Assembly: GCA_038748065.1 (NCBI GenBank)
Contig: JBCDJG010000008.1
Coordinates: forward strand, 1 to 64,000
Length of the DNA stretch: 64,000 nt
Direction of reading: 5' to 3'
From: JBCDJG01 sp038748065
GTDB taxonomy: Bacteria > Pseudomonadota > Gammaproteobacteria > Pseudomonadales > Halieaceae
Positions 54,077-63,231 of the stretch are shown one piece after another. A program made the translations under genes and the position numbers. The notes beneath the pieces were generated by a model. The model worked only from the letters and a program-made list of their open reading frames with translations, did not search any database and was not told where the DNA came from. Position 1 is the stretch's first letter, and the number at the start of each line of letters is the position of its first letter.

Positions 54077-54321
54077 TGTTTCTCTCCAGACTCTTTTACA
54101 TGTGCGGCGGTAATGACAAGCCAGCACAGGCTTGGGTATTAGCGGCTCACTATATCCAAAAAGTACGATCTTCAGTCACGCAAAAAAACACTAGCGACTA
54201 TTCGATCTGTTTCTACTTCCGACAAGACATGGAAGCCATAGTCGTTATCGGCTCTTTTTGTTTCTTGAGGGAGGGGCGCGGTCCTTACCATGGCGATCAC
54301 CAACTGAAGAGGTGCATAGCA

Positions 54322-56001
54322 ATGCAAGGCGTGAAGAACCCCATACCCGGTGTCGTCTACCCGAAAAACGAAGACCTGGCGCATTACCTATCGCAGGGCC
54401 CGCTAGGTGAAGAGACTCTGATCGAAGCGCTCATGAAGGCTATGACGCAGTGGGCAGACCGGGTAGCGATCTTCGCGCCGGACGACAGCATTACCTACGG
54501 CAAATTGGATCAGGTCTCGGACTGTTTCGCTGGCGCGCTCATTGATCTCGGGCTGGAGCCCTGTGAGCGGGTCGTGTTCCAGGTCGCCAACAGCATCGAG
54601 TTAGTCATCGCAATCGTGGCGTGTTGGAAGGCTGGCCTGATACCGCTATGCACCCTCGCAGCGCACCGCGATCAGGAGATTTCCTACCTTGCCAGGCATG
54701 CGGGTGCCAGCGCCCATTTTATTGGCATTGAAGATAACTTCGATTTCGCCAGCTTCGCCGCATCGATTGCAGCAAAAACGCCAACGCTCAGACATACCGT
54801 TGTCATCAGGGGCGATGGGCCCGACTCGCTTCTACACATGCGCGCCATGATCGAGTCCCAGGACCGGAAGAGCGCTCGCCAGCGTATTGCGCAGATCGAG
54901 CGTGACCCATTCCAGGCCACTGTGTTTCAACTGTCCGGCGGTACCACGAGCATCCCCAAGATCATTCCGCGCTTCAGCAACGAGTATCTTTACAACATGC
55001 GAGCCGTGGCCGAGCGCTTACAGTACAGCGAGGATACCGTGACCTTCATGCCACTGCAGGTCATCCATAACGCGGCGATGGCCTGCGTCATATTTCCGAC
55101 CCTGCTCAGCGGAGGCAAAAGCGGCGTAAGCCCCGCCGCAGACCCGGTGACCGTGTTCCAGATGCTCACGGAGCACAAGCCGACACACTTCGGTGTCATG
55201 GGCGCCGCGCTCTCCCGCATGAAGCAGGCAGGCATCGTAGACCTGCTGCCGCTTGATCAGGTGACCGCGGTGATGAGCCCGGGCGCCGCACGCCAGACGG
55301 AGGAAGTACTCGGCGTACCGGGTATTAATCTGTTCGGCATGACGGAGGGTTTAATCGCCGCCTGCGCGCCCACCGACCCCGCTGAAGCGAGGGCCAACAC
55401 CATCGGCCGCCCGGTATCGGAATGGGACGATGTAAAGATACTGGCGCCCGGAACAGAACAGGAGCTGCCAGCCGGCGAAATCGGGGAAATGGTCTCGAAA
55501 GGCCCCTATACCTTCTGCGGCTATTTCAATGCGCCAGAGCGGAACGCCGAAGCCTTCACCACAGGCGGCTACTACCGGTCTGGCGACCTGATGCGTACCG
55601 TGCTCATCGACGGCAGGCAGTACTACAGTTTTGAAGGGCGCCTCAAGGATGTCGTAAGTCGTGGCGGCGAGAAAATCAACTGCGCAGAAGTTGAACGCGT
55701 GGCCAGCCTGCACCCCGGCATCGCCGATATTATGATCGTCGCAATGCCGGATCCGGACTATGAAGAGCGTGCCTGCGCCTTTATTATCGCCAGTGGTGAG
55801 AGAGACGTACCAGATGTTACAACACTGAAGAATTTTCTTGTGGATCAAGGCCTGGCGAAATACAAGTGCCCGGAGCGTGTCGAAGTCATCGACGCCTTCC
55901 CGGTGACGGACTCAGGCAAGCCCAGCAAACCCATGCTACGTGAACTCATCAGCGAGAAGCTGGCGGCAGAAGTACAGACAGAGGCTGAAGCGACCCTATG
56001 A
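54322..56001 (+). CDS. AMP-dependent acyl/aryl-CoA ligase
   Basis: 559 residues from ATG at 54322; a 96-codon upstream extension has no family match. The AMP-binding motif is LSGGTTSIPKIIPR near residue 197, followed by GMTEGLIAAC and the YRSGDL ... GRLKDVVSRGGEKINCAEVE hinge. The C-terminus ends in PVTDSGKPSKP with the catalytic Lys. Spacing and the SGGTT-S loop resemble 2,3-dihydroxybenzoate-AMP ligases and related aryl- or acyl-CoA ligases. It likely activates the acid handled by the divergent operon. The next gene starts within its stop codon (ATGA). Confidence 0.88.
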   Translation: MQGVKNPIPGVVYPKNEDLAHYLSQGPLGEETLIEALMKAMTQWADRVAIFAPDDSITYGKLDQVSDCFAGALIDLGLEPCERVVFQVANSIELVIAIVACWKAGLIPLCTLAAHRDQEISYLARHAGASAHFIGIEDNFDFASFAASIAAKTPTLRHTVVIRGDGPDSLLHMRAMIESQDRKSARQRIAQIERDPFQATVFQLSGGTTSIPKIIPRFSNEYLYNMRAVAERLQYSEDTVTFMPLQVIHNAAMACVIFPTLLSGGKSGVSPAADPVTVFQMLTEHKPTHFGVMGAALSRMKQAGIVDLLPLDQVTAVMSPGAARQTEEVLGVPGINLFGMTEGLIAACAPTDPAEARANTIGRPVSEWDDVKILAPGTEQELPAGEIGEMVSKGPYTFCGYFNAPERNAEAFTTGGYYRSGDLMRTVLIDGRQYYSFEGRLKDVVSRGGEKINCAEVERVASLHPGIADIMIVAMPDPDYEERACAFIIASGERDVPDVTTLKNFLVDQGLAKYKCPERVEVIDAFPVTDSGKPSKPMLRELISEKLAAEVQTEAEATL

Positions 56002-57353
56002 AACGCGCCATGATTGCAGCCGCCCTGGCGCTCGCGGCTGGCGCCGTCTACTGGATCGATCTTAAGGCGCAGCGCATAGGCTTCGCCATGTCGAAGATGG
56101 TTTGCAGCGAGATGTTCGTTGCCGGGAGAAGCTTTGAAGACCTGGCGGCCAATGATCTGCCCTTTCTTTCGCCCGCCACAAAGCACCTGAGCATCAACAT
56201 CGATGAGGCCACGCGCTCCGTGTCCGTGAGCATCTTTGGCCTTGGCAAAACCGAGATGAGTCATCACCCTGTCCTTGGCTGTGCAGATAAAACAGCGAGG
56301 GCGCGCCTGGCCGCGATCCCGCTTGATAGCAGCACTGTCAGACCGCATGCCTTTGAGGATGTCTCTGAGCGCTTCCCGGTGACCAATAAGCTGGTTTCCT
56401 CGGCTATGAAGGACCAGGAGCAAACGCGCCATAGGGCAATTGTTGTGCTTTACAAAGGCGAGTTGGTGGCAGAGCACTACGCGCCGGGCTTCGATGCCAG
56501 CGTGCGCTTCTGGAGCCATTCCATGGCCAAGTCAGTGAATGCAACGCTACTCAGCATCGCTGATCAGCAGGGCCTTCTGTCACTGGATGGTGGCGCGCTT
56601 GTACCGGAATGGGGGGCCAACGACAAGCGCTCCCGGATCACCCATCGCCACCTCACCGATATGGCGAGCGGCCTGGATTTCCAAGAAGACTACGAACTCT
56701 TCTTCGGTGATTTTTTCGAGATGATGCTAGCCGGGGATACGGGCCATTTCGCGGCGGGTCTTGATCTCGCTCACACCCCGGGAGAGCGCTGGTTTTACTC
56801 GAGCGCGGATTCCAACCTTGCCGCTCGAGCGCTGGCGCTGGCCCTGGGCCAGCAGGGCACCAGCACGCAGGCCTTTGCCCACCGCCATCTCTTTGCGCCG
56901 CTCGGCATAACCAGCGCGGTCCTGGAGTTCGATACCGCGGGCACTTTCGTCGGCTCGAGCTTTATGTATGCAACTGCCATGGACTGGGCCCGGTTGGGCC
57001 AGGCCTATCTTCAGAATGGCCAGTGGCAGGGGCAGCAGATCATCCCCAGGGCTTGGGTAGAAGGTATACAAATGCCCCTGGCAAGCTCGGCGGGCACGTA
57101 TCGGCACGGTATGTGGCTCAATCGACAGGAGCCCGAGGGACGATGGCCAAACCTGCCGCCAGATACCTTTAACTTTGATGGCAACCAGGCACAGTACGTG
57201 GCCGTCATTCCCTCGATGGACATCGTTATTGCGCGACTCGGCCAGACCCAGCCAAAGTACTGGCGCGACGTGCGCCGTTTTCTCGGCGAGCTGGCGCTCT
57301 CGGTTACGGCGGAAGCTGCCCCACAGGATGCCCTGGCCCGCGCGCGCAAGTGA
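55998..57353 (+). CDS. Membrane-anchored serine hydrolase, beta-lactamase fold (paralogue of the 15.9 kb gene)
   Basis: 451 residues. The N-terminus is a hydrophobic anchor (MIAAALALAAGAVYW). It shares the lead motif VCSEMFVAGRSFEDL with the 15876 gene. The active-site motif is S175-M-A-K178 (WSHSMAKSV), with YSSADSN near residue 273 and a C-terminal third box. The ATG overlaps the ligase stop (ATGA), so ligase and hydrolase are translationally coupled: an amide or ester may be cut in the periplasm and the acid then activated by the ligase. The exact substrate is unknown. Confidence 0.87.
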   Translation: MKRAMIAAALALAAGAVYWIDLKAQRIGFAMSKMVCSEMFVAGRSFEDLAANDLPFLSPATKHLSINIDEATRSVSVSIFGLGKTEMSHHPVLGCADKTARARLAAIPLDSSTVRPHAFEDVSERFPVTNKLVSSAMKDQEQTRHRAIVVLYKGELVAEHYAPGFDASVRFWSHSMAKSVNATLLSIADQQGLLSLDGGALVPEWGANDKRSRITHRHLTDMASGLDFQEDYELFFGDFFEMMLAGDTGHFAAGLDLAHTPGERWFYSSADSNLAARALALALGQQGTSTQAFAHRHLFAPLGITSAVLEFDTAGTFVGSSFMYATAMDWARLGQAYLQNGQWQGQQIIPRAWVEGIQMPLASSAGTYRHGMWLNRQEPEGRWPNLPPDTFNFDGNQAQYVAVIPSMDIVIARLGQTQPKYWRDVRRFLGELALSVTAEAAPQDALARARK

Positions 57354-57370
57354 GGCGAGCAACGCGAGTG

Positions 57371-58285
57371 TCAGAGTCGGTCTAGCTGCGCCTCAACAAT
57401 GCCACGAAACCATTGGTGTTCCGGGTCTGCATCAAAAGCGCTGTTCCAGATCATGCCAAAATTGAATTCAGGCCACTCAAACGGCAACTCCATAATCTCC
57501 AGTGCCAGCTGTTCTGACATTCTCTGCGCCTGACGGTGTGGCACTACCGCCAAAACATCGGCAGAGCGTAGGCCATAAAGCATGGCAGAAAGCGATGTGA
57601 ACTCGCCGGCCGCCTTCAGTTTTATGCCAAGGCCAGCGCCAATCTCCTTGGTCGGCTGACCATATACGGTACCTAAGGCCGGGCTGTATTCCAGGAATTC
57701 CGATGACTGGAAGTCCTCGAGGCTGATTGAACCACCATATTTCCCGGTGTCGGCTCGCGCCACTACCACCAGGCGGTCGGTAAAGCTCGCTTTGGATTGG
57801 AGAGCACCAGAGCCGACCTTCGACACGGTCGGCTCGATGGCCCCGATGATGAGGTCAAGGTGACCGGAACGCATGCGGTCAAAGGTGTCTGGTTGCACGC
57901 AGGAAAAGGTGACCCGGGTATTGGGCGCTTCAGAAGACACGGCTGCGATCAGCTTATCGGACAGCGATTCGATAACCAGGTCGGGACTAACCAGTGTGAA
58001 GTTCTTCTCCAACTCTGCTGGCTCAAAGCGTACGTCTTCCGCCAGTGATTCGATCGACTCGATAATATCCTCGATGGGGTCAAGCAGGCTTTCGGCGCGG
58101 CGGGTCAATAGCATCCGACGACCAGAGCGCACCAGCAGATCGTCCTGAAAGGCATAGCGAAGTCGGCCAAGGGAGGCGCTGACCGCTGACTGGGTCAGGC
58201 CCATCTTTTCACCAACACGGGTGGTGTTGGGCTCCTTCAATAACTCGCGCAGAATGTAGAGCAGGTTGAGATCTATGCGGCGCAT
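57371..58285 (-). CDS. LysR-family transcriptional regulator (second of two paralogues)
   Basis: About 304 residues from ATG at 58285, seven codons inside a longer frame. The HTH reads LDLNLLYILRELL-like with IDLNLLYIL, EPNTTRVGEKMGLTQSAVS and SLGRLRYAFQDDLLVRSG. It is strikingly similar to the regulator at 34480 over the first 60 residues, while the effector domains differ, so both probably arose by duplication and sense different ligands. It converges on the ligase-hydrolase pair and is upstream of the membrane protein gene at 58393. Confidence 0.92.
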   Translation of the reverse strand: MRRIDLNLLYILRELLKEPNTTRVGEKMGLTQSAVSASLGRLRYAFQDDLLVRSGRRMLLTRRAESLLDPIEDIIESIESLAEDVRFEPAELEKNFTLVSPDLVIESLSDKLIAAVSSEAPNTRVTFSCVQPDTFDRMRSGHLDLIIGAIEPTVSKVGSGALQSKASFTDRLVVVARADTGKYGGSISLEDFQSSEFLEYSPALGTVYGQPTKEIGAGLGIKLKAAGEFTSLSAMLYGLRSADVLAVVPHRQAQRMSEQLALEIMELPFEWPEFNFGMIWNSAFDADPEHQWFRGIVEAQLDRL

Positions 58286-58392
58286 GGCAGACTGCCTGAG
58301 TTGCAAGACGGATAAGAGGGACCTTCACAGCAATATATTAGCGCTGCGAGCCCTAGCTGTCACGAATCTGGGCCCGGGCTAGCGCGAGGTCT

Positions 58393-59121
58393 CTAGGCGA
58401 CGAAGGACGACCACACATAATACGTGCACAGTGATAGCAGCGGCACGGTATTGAGCATGTGCATACTGGGGGGCATAAGCCAGCGATAAACGCTGAAAGG
58501 CGTGTAGCGTTTGCTCAGCGCAAGCACAAGGCCCAGCACAAAGTGATTAACCAGGCACATCCATACCGGAAAAATCGACTCCCCAATAAACACAAGATAG
58601 GAAAAAAGACAGGAGCCCAAAAACTGCATCGCCAGCACGGCCGTGGGAAACGGAGTCCAGATCGCCAAAGCTGTGCTGAAAAAGTCGTTGACGACTTCGC
58701 GCTGCTCGCCTTGCGCAGGCAGCTTATCCCGGGCATGGTTGATCTCGTTCAGCACGCCAAACAGGGTATGTGAAACAACCCCGTAGACCATCATGCCACC
58801 GAGTAGCAGAGCCGTAATGCCGGCCCACCAGATTCCAGCGGGCAATAAGCCGACAAAGACAGTAACGAAGCCCAGGCTGCAGGGTAGCAGCGCAAGGCCG
58901 CCAACGATCGACGCCCAGTAGCGGCGCTGGCGTGAAATCCCGACACCGCTGGTTTCCAGATAGCTCACCCACGCGCCTTCAACACCGCTCATATCAAACG
59001 CTTTGCCCTCGGCAGAGAGGGGGCGCGTCCAACCTATCCAGTCGGTAATCATTACCGTTGCGGAACCAAGTACGCCGAGCACACCGAGCGCACAAACAAA
59101 CAAAGCTGTTTCAGGGGTCAT
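58393..59121 (-). CDS. Integral membrane protein of unknown function
   Basis: 242 residues with about six hydrophobic helices (for example LFVCALGVLGVLGSATVMI at the start, GITALLLGGMMVYGVV in the middle and LCLVNHFVLGLVLAL-like near the end). No family recognised. His and Arg residues in the loops (SHTLFGVLNEINHA) could be functional. It lies on the opposite strand before the 3-hydroxyacyl-CoA dehydrogenase gene, with 183 bases between them. A transporter or redox-membrane role cannot be decided from sequence. Confidence 0.6.
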   Translation of the reverse strand: MTPETALFVCALGVLGVLGSATVMITDWIGWTRPLSAEGKAFDMSGVEGAWVSYLETSGVGISRQRRYWASIVGGLALLPCSLGFVTVFVGLLPAGIWWAGITALLLGGMMVYGVVSHTLFGVLNEINHARDKLPAQGEQREVVNDFFSTALAIWTPFPTAVLAMQFLGSCLFSYLVFIGESIFPVWMCLVNHFVLGLVLALSKRYTPFSVYRWLMPPSMHMLNTVPLLSLCTYYVWSSFVA

Positions 59122-59304
59122 GGGCGGGGCTCATACCAGTTTTTTTAGGAGCTTCTAGGATGCTCATATTAGGGCAAGCGTCGGCGGCCAAGGAAACAAA
59201 AGATTCCCGTCACACTCATGCTCCGAATTCATGCTTGACCCTTCCGGCTCACTCACCTAGTTTGCAAGCCTTTAGCGACCCCATCACTTGAGAGTCTTGC
59301 TCAA

Positions 59305-60240
59305 ATGCCCCTTCCACCCCTCGACAACATCAACACCGTAGCGGTCATCGGTTGCGGCTCCATCGGAGCGGGCTGGGCAGCCCAATTTCTCCTCAAAGGT
59401 ATTAAGGTCAAGGCCTATGATCCGGACCGAGACCGTGAGCATGCGCTTCGCGCAACGCTTGACAGGGCCCTGGACCTGCTCGCAACGGATCCGGACATCG
59501 CTGCTCAGGCACAAAACAGTCTGACCTTTTGCGCAAGCATGTTGGAGGCTATTCAGGGCGCTCAATTCGTGCAGGAATGCGTGCCTGAGCGTCTCGATCT
59601 CAAGCATGCCACGCTGGCAGAGATTGATGCACTTTGCTCGCCAGATATTGTCGTCGCCTCATCCACATCCGGAATCACGGCGAGCCGGCTGCAGAGCGCC
59701 TGCGCGCAGCCGAGTAGGCTAGTTGTCGGCCACCCCTTTCACCCCGTCTATCTCGTGCCGCTGGTCGAGGTCGTCGGTGGCGCCCTGACCAATCCAGTCG
59801 TGCTGGATTGGAGCATGGCTTTCTATCGACAGATCGGTAAGTCGCCCTTGCTCTGCCGCGGGGAAATCCAGGGCCACATCGCAAATCGGCTACAAACCGC
59901 AGTCGCCGAAGAGGCTTTGCGGCTGATTGACGCCGGCATTGCCAGCACAGCGGACATCGACCAGGCGGTGACCGACGGTCCGGGATTTCGCTGGAGCACC
60001 ATAGGGCCGATGCTGACCTGGCACCTGGCCTCATCAAAAGGCATTGAAGCCGTTATGGAAGGCGAGTTCGGCTTCAGCTTGGACGAAATTGACTGCCTGT
60101 CGCATACCGACGGTGGCAAATCGTTAACCGAGAAAGTCGTCCAGAGCAGCAAGCAGCAGGTCGCAGGTCAGTCGCGGGCGCAGCTCGAGGATCAGCGTGA
60201 TCGCTTCCTGGCGAAGCTCTTGACCCTTCGGCAAGACTAG
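59305..60240 (+). CDS. 3-hydroxyacyl-CoA dehydrogenase family (L-carnitine dehydrogenase-like)
   Basis: 311 residues. The NAD-binding motif is VIGCGSIGAGWAAQF at residues 14-28, with SSTSGI and VGHPFHPVYLVPLVEVV (catalytic His in HPFHP) and a C-terminal dimer helix region. Lone proteins of this size and motif set include L-carnitine 3-dehydrogenase and 3-hydroxybutyryl-CoA dehydrogenase. The Arg/His pattern does not decide between them. It precedes the penicillin-acylase gene by 156 bases. Oxidation of a 3-hydroxyacyl group from the beta-oxidation-type route is the safe call. Confidence 0.87.
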   Translation: MPLPPLDNINTVAVIGCGSIGAGWAAQFLLKGIKVKAYDPDRDREHALRATLDRALDLLATDPDIAAQAQNSLTFCASMLEAIQGAQFVQECVPERLDLKHATLAEIDALCSPDIVVASSTSGITASRLQSACAQPSRLVVGHPFHPVYLVPLVEVVGGALTNPVVLDWSMAFYRQIGKSPLLCRGEIQGHIANRLQTAVAEEALRLIDAGIASTADIDQAVTDGPGFRWSTIGPMLTWHLASSKGIEAVMEGEFGFSLDEIDCLSHTDGGKSLTEKVVQSSKQQVAGQSRAQLEDQRDRFLAKLLTLRQD

Positions 60241-60288
60241 CCTGCGCCTATCAGGCTTTCTGATTACTGGGATGTGAAAGATTTATTA

Positions 60289-60304
60289 TTATCTTTACGT
60301 TAAG
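60289..60304 (-). promoter_or_regulatory. Regulon motif copy before the penicillin-acylase gene
   Basis: TTATCTTTACGTTAAG is the reverse complement of CTTAACGTAAAGATAA. The 12-base CTTTACGTTAAG core is palindromic at five of six positions. It ends 92 bases before the acylase GTG start. Here the motif points away from that gene, as a palindromic operator can. Confidence 0.5.
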
Positions 60305-60396
60305 CTTGTTAGCGTTGTCGCCGGTTGCCTTTGTTCAAAACAGGTCAAGACAACGGCAGCCACAGACAGAAGCCGATAGAGACAAGAGAATCCAAC

Positions 60397-63081
60397 GTGC
60401 CCAGACTACTCCAAAATATCCCTTTGCTCTTACCTGTATGCCTTGGCCTCAGCACCCTGTGTTTAGCCCTGGGCACCGCGAGGGCAACAGCCCAGGGCCT
60501 GCCAGAGGTGATGGGCATCAATGCCCCAGGGCAAGGTAAACAGAACAGCTCCGCCAGCGCGATTCCCGCGAGTGCCTACGACAGCCAGCGAGACATGTTC
60601 GCCAACCTGCTGCAGGCGGCACCTTCGCTGGAGGACGACGAGGCGCTATTGGCATTTTACCGGCCTATGTCCTTCGAGCCGCTGGCCGAGGAAGACATTG
60701 GCAGCCGCGTTCGCCCCCGCAAGGATGTGGAAATCGTGCGCGATCGCATTCACTGGGTGCCACGCGTTCGCGGTGAAACGCGGGAAGCAGCCATGTTCGG
60801 CGCGGGCTACGCACGTGCCCAGGATCGCCTGTGGCAGATGGACGTGAACAGGCATATCTGGCGTTCACGCCTGATCGAGATTCTCGGGCGTGGAGACAAC
60901 AATGAGCATCTTGAGCAGGATCTCATGACGGCCCAGCGCAACGACTATAGCGAGGCTGAACTACAAGCCATGTTTGATCAGCTGGACGAGCGCTTCGGCG
61001 AGTGGGGCGCGCTGGTACAGAGTGATCTGGCAGCCTATGTCGCCGGCACCAATGCCTTTATCGCTGAAGTTCTGGCCGAAGAAAGTCTGCTGCCGGCGGA
61101 ATACAAGGCGCGCGCCATTCAACCCGGTCAGTGGAGGGTAACAGACTACATTGCCGAAGCCGCCCATTCTTCCATGTCCTACAGAACGGGCACCGGCAAA
61201 CTCTTGGGGCCGCGCGAAGTGGGCAATGCGCGCTTGCTGCAGCAGCTACAGGCCAAATACGGCGAAGAGGCCGGCTATGCGGTCTTTCGCGACATGCGCA
61301 ATCGAGACGATGCCGACGTACAGACGGTTCACCCAACGCGCAGGGCTGTTAACCTCGACCAGGACGACCCCAGGGCGCTGGCGCTGCCGGATCTCGGCTC
61401 CTATGAGGCTTTGCATCCGCTGGAGGGCTTCACCGCAGGCTATCGCTTGAAAGCGGAAGCGGATTCAGGCCGTTCTAACGCCCTGCTCGTGGATGGCCGA
61501 TTCACCACAAGCGGGCGTCCAATCTCGGTACAGGGCCCGCAGGACGGCTTTGCCTACCCCCACTTCTATAACTCAGAGATACAGATTGTCGGGCCCGACC
61601 TTGCCGCTCACGGCATACTGGAGCTCTATGGCCCCTACCCTTTCAACGGCGGTCGCGGCGCCACCTTTGCCGCCTCACTGACATCACAGTACACCGATAC
61701 CGCCGACACCTTCGTATTGAAGCTCTGCGATGACAGCGCTGGCCAAAGCAGTGACGCTCCGACACACTACGTCTACCGCGGCGAGTGTATCCCCTTCGAT
61801 AAGATCACACGCGAGCGACAGGCCCTGGGTGAAAGCAAGGCTATCACCCTGCGCACCCTGCGCTCCGTCTATGGGCCAGTCATCGGCCGCGCCACCGTCG
61901 ATGGCGAGCCGGTCGTACTGACCCAGGCGCGCTCCACCTGGTTTCAGGAGGTCGGGTCACTCATCGGCTACGCACAACTGGCGACGCCCTCGGCCAGCGA
62001 GTCCGCCGCCGATCTCGTCAACGCCATTGAGTTTGTGTCGAATCAGCTGGCGCATTATTTCGTCAACAAGGATGCAATCGCCTTCGCTGAAGGGAGTTTC
62101 GTGCCCCTACGCGCCAAGGGAGTCAGTGGCGACTTCCCGGTGTGGGGCAACGGCGACTGGGACTGGCAGGGTTTTGATCCTGACACCCACAGCTACGACC
62201 GCGTGCCTTTCTCTATGCATCCGCAGGCAATCAATCCCGCGAGCGGCGTGATTGCCTCCTGGAACAGCCAGATGGCACCAGGATGGTCAATCGCCGACAA
62301 CAAGTGGACCTTCGGCTCCTTCCACAGAAACATGGCCCTGGAGCGCGAGTTAGCCAAGGTGCTCGCCGAGGGCAAGGCCTCCCAGGCCGATATCGTGAGG
62401 GCACATACGCTAGCCCAGGTCCTGGACGTAACCTGGGCCTCGCTATGGCCACGGGTCAAACCCATGATCGGTGAAACAAAGCAATCACGACTGCAGGAAG
62501 CTCTGTCGCTTCTTGACGACTGGGTCGAGGCTGGCGCCTACCGGGCGGACTTCGACGGTGATGGCTTCAACGAACACGGCGCAGCCCTTCACCTTGCCGA
62601 TGCCTGGCGCAGCAGCCTGTCCCATCGCTACTACGACGTAATTTTTGGCGCGGCCATCGTCGCCGAGGCCGGGGAGCGCAACAATCTCCCGCCCCTGGTG
62701 CCGCATGGGGTGGCGAGTTCGCCGTCGACGCCGGCAACCCTTTGGCAAAACCCCCTTATGAAAGATCTCGCCTTTTATCTGGATTTGCCGCGCCGGGGTG
62801 ATCTATCTCGTCGGTACTGCGGGTCAGGCAAGGCGGCCGACTGTCGCGCCTTGTTGATCGACAGCCTGTCAGAGGCCATCGATCGCAGAAGCGAGGTACT
62901 GGGCCAGAACTTCAGCGCCTGGCGCATGCCATCGGTCTGTCGCGATGAATGCAAAAAGGGGCCTCTCGGTGAAGCCTATCTGCAGATCGAGTTTACGGCG
63001 ACCGATAAGGCACCTGCCATCGCTCCTATTCCCTGGCAAAACAGGCCCACCTTTGAGCTGACGGCCAGCTTCGATGACTAG
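60397..63081 (+). CDS. Exported penicillin acylase-family Ntn hydrolase
   Basis: About 894 residues from GTG at 60397; a TTG at 60325 gives 24 unneeded residues and no family similarity. The signal peptide is near residues 1-32. The N-terminal alpha part is followed by the processing site DSGRS360NALLV, where S360 is the likely N-terminal nucleophile of the beta subunit, and then GPQDGFAYP, typical of the family. These enzymes cleave amide bonds of acyl-amines, beta-lactams or acyl-homoserine lactones. The substrate is open. The spacing of motifs is complete, so it should be active and periplasmic. Confidence 0.9.
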   Translation: MPRLLQNIPLLLPVCLGLSTLCLALGTARATAQGLPEVMGINAPGQGKQNSSASAIPASAYDSQRDMFANLLQAAPSLEDDEALLAFYRPMSFEPLAEEDIGSRVRPRKDVEIVRDRIHWVPRVRGETREAAMFGAGYARAQDRLWQMDVNRHIWRSRLIEILGRGDNNEHLEQDLMTAQRNDYSEAELQAMFDQLDERFGEWGALVQSDLAAYVAGTNAFIAEVLAEESLLPAEYKARAIQPGQWRVTDYIAEAAHSSMSYRTGTGKLLGPREVGNARLLQQLQAKYGEEAGYAVFRDMRNRDDADVQTVHPTRRAVNLDQDDPRALALPDLGSYEALHPLEGFTAGYRLKAEADSGRSNALLVDGRFTTSGRPISVQGPQDGFAYPHFYNSEIQIVGPDLAAHGILELYGPYPFNGGRGATFAASLTSQYTDTADTFVLKLCDDSAGQSSDAPTHYVYRGECIPFDKITRERQALGESKAITLRTLRSVYGPVIGRATVDGEPVVLTQARSTWFQEVGSLIGYAQLATPSASESAADLVNAIEFVSNQLAHYFVNKDAIAFAEGSFVPLRAKGVSGDFPVWGNGDWDWQGFDPDTHSYDRVPFSMHPQAINPASGVIASWNSQMAPGWSIADNKWTFGSFHRNMALERELAKVLAEGKASQADIVRAHTLAQVLDVTWASLWPRVKPMIGETKQSRLQEALSLLDDWVEAGAYRADFDGDGFNEHGAALHLADAWRSSLSHRYYDVIFGAAIVAEAGERNNLPPLVPHGVASSPSTPATLWQNPLMKDLAFYLDLPRRGDLSRRYCGSGKAADCRALLIDSLSEAIDRRSEVLGQNFSAWRMPSVCRDECKKGPLGEAYLQIEFTATDKAPAIAPIPWQNRPTFELTASFDD

Positions 63082-63111
63082 GGGAGCTCTGATCGCCGTG
63101 CGGACGATACG

Positions 63112-63231
63112 CTAAAGAACAAGCTGCCAACTCCAGATATAGATGCCCAAGCCCAGCGCTGCCAAGGAAAGCCAGCGAATGGTGGCCACCAGGAGTTCAC
63201 GCTGCTCCCTCTGTTTTTTTGAGATCAGCAT
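63112..63231 (-). CDS. 39-residue membrane peptide overlapping the Cys-rich gene
   Basis: A short frame from ATG at 63231 to TAG at 63112 overlaps the stop of the Cys-rich gene by seven bases (ATGCTGA). The product is basic at the start (KKQREQRE) and then one hydrophobic helix (LSLAALGLGIYIWSWQLVL). The overlap and shared strand make translation coupling likely. It resembles small single-helix membrane proteins found in iron-uptake operons, but no family was recognised. Confidence 0.55.
   Translation of the reverse strand: MLISKKQREQRELLVATIRWLSLAALGLGIYIWSWQLVL

Noticed and set aside
54034..54321. A 96-codon extension of the acyl/aryl-CoA ligase
   Set aside because: It would overlap the divergent VOC gene start, and no family member has this N-terminus. 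The ATG at 54322 begins the family-typical sequence.
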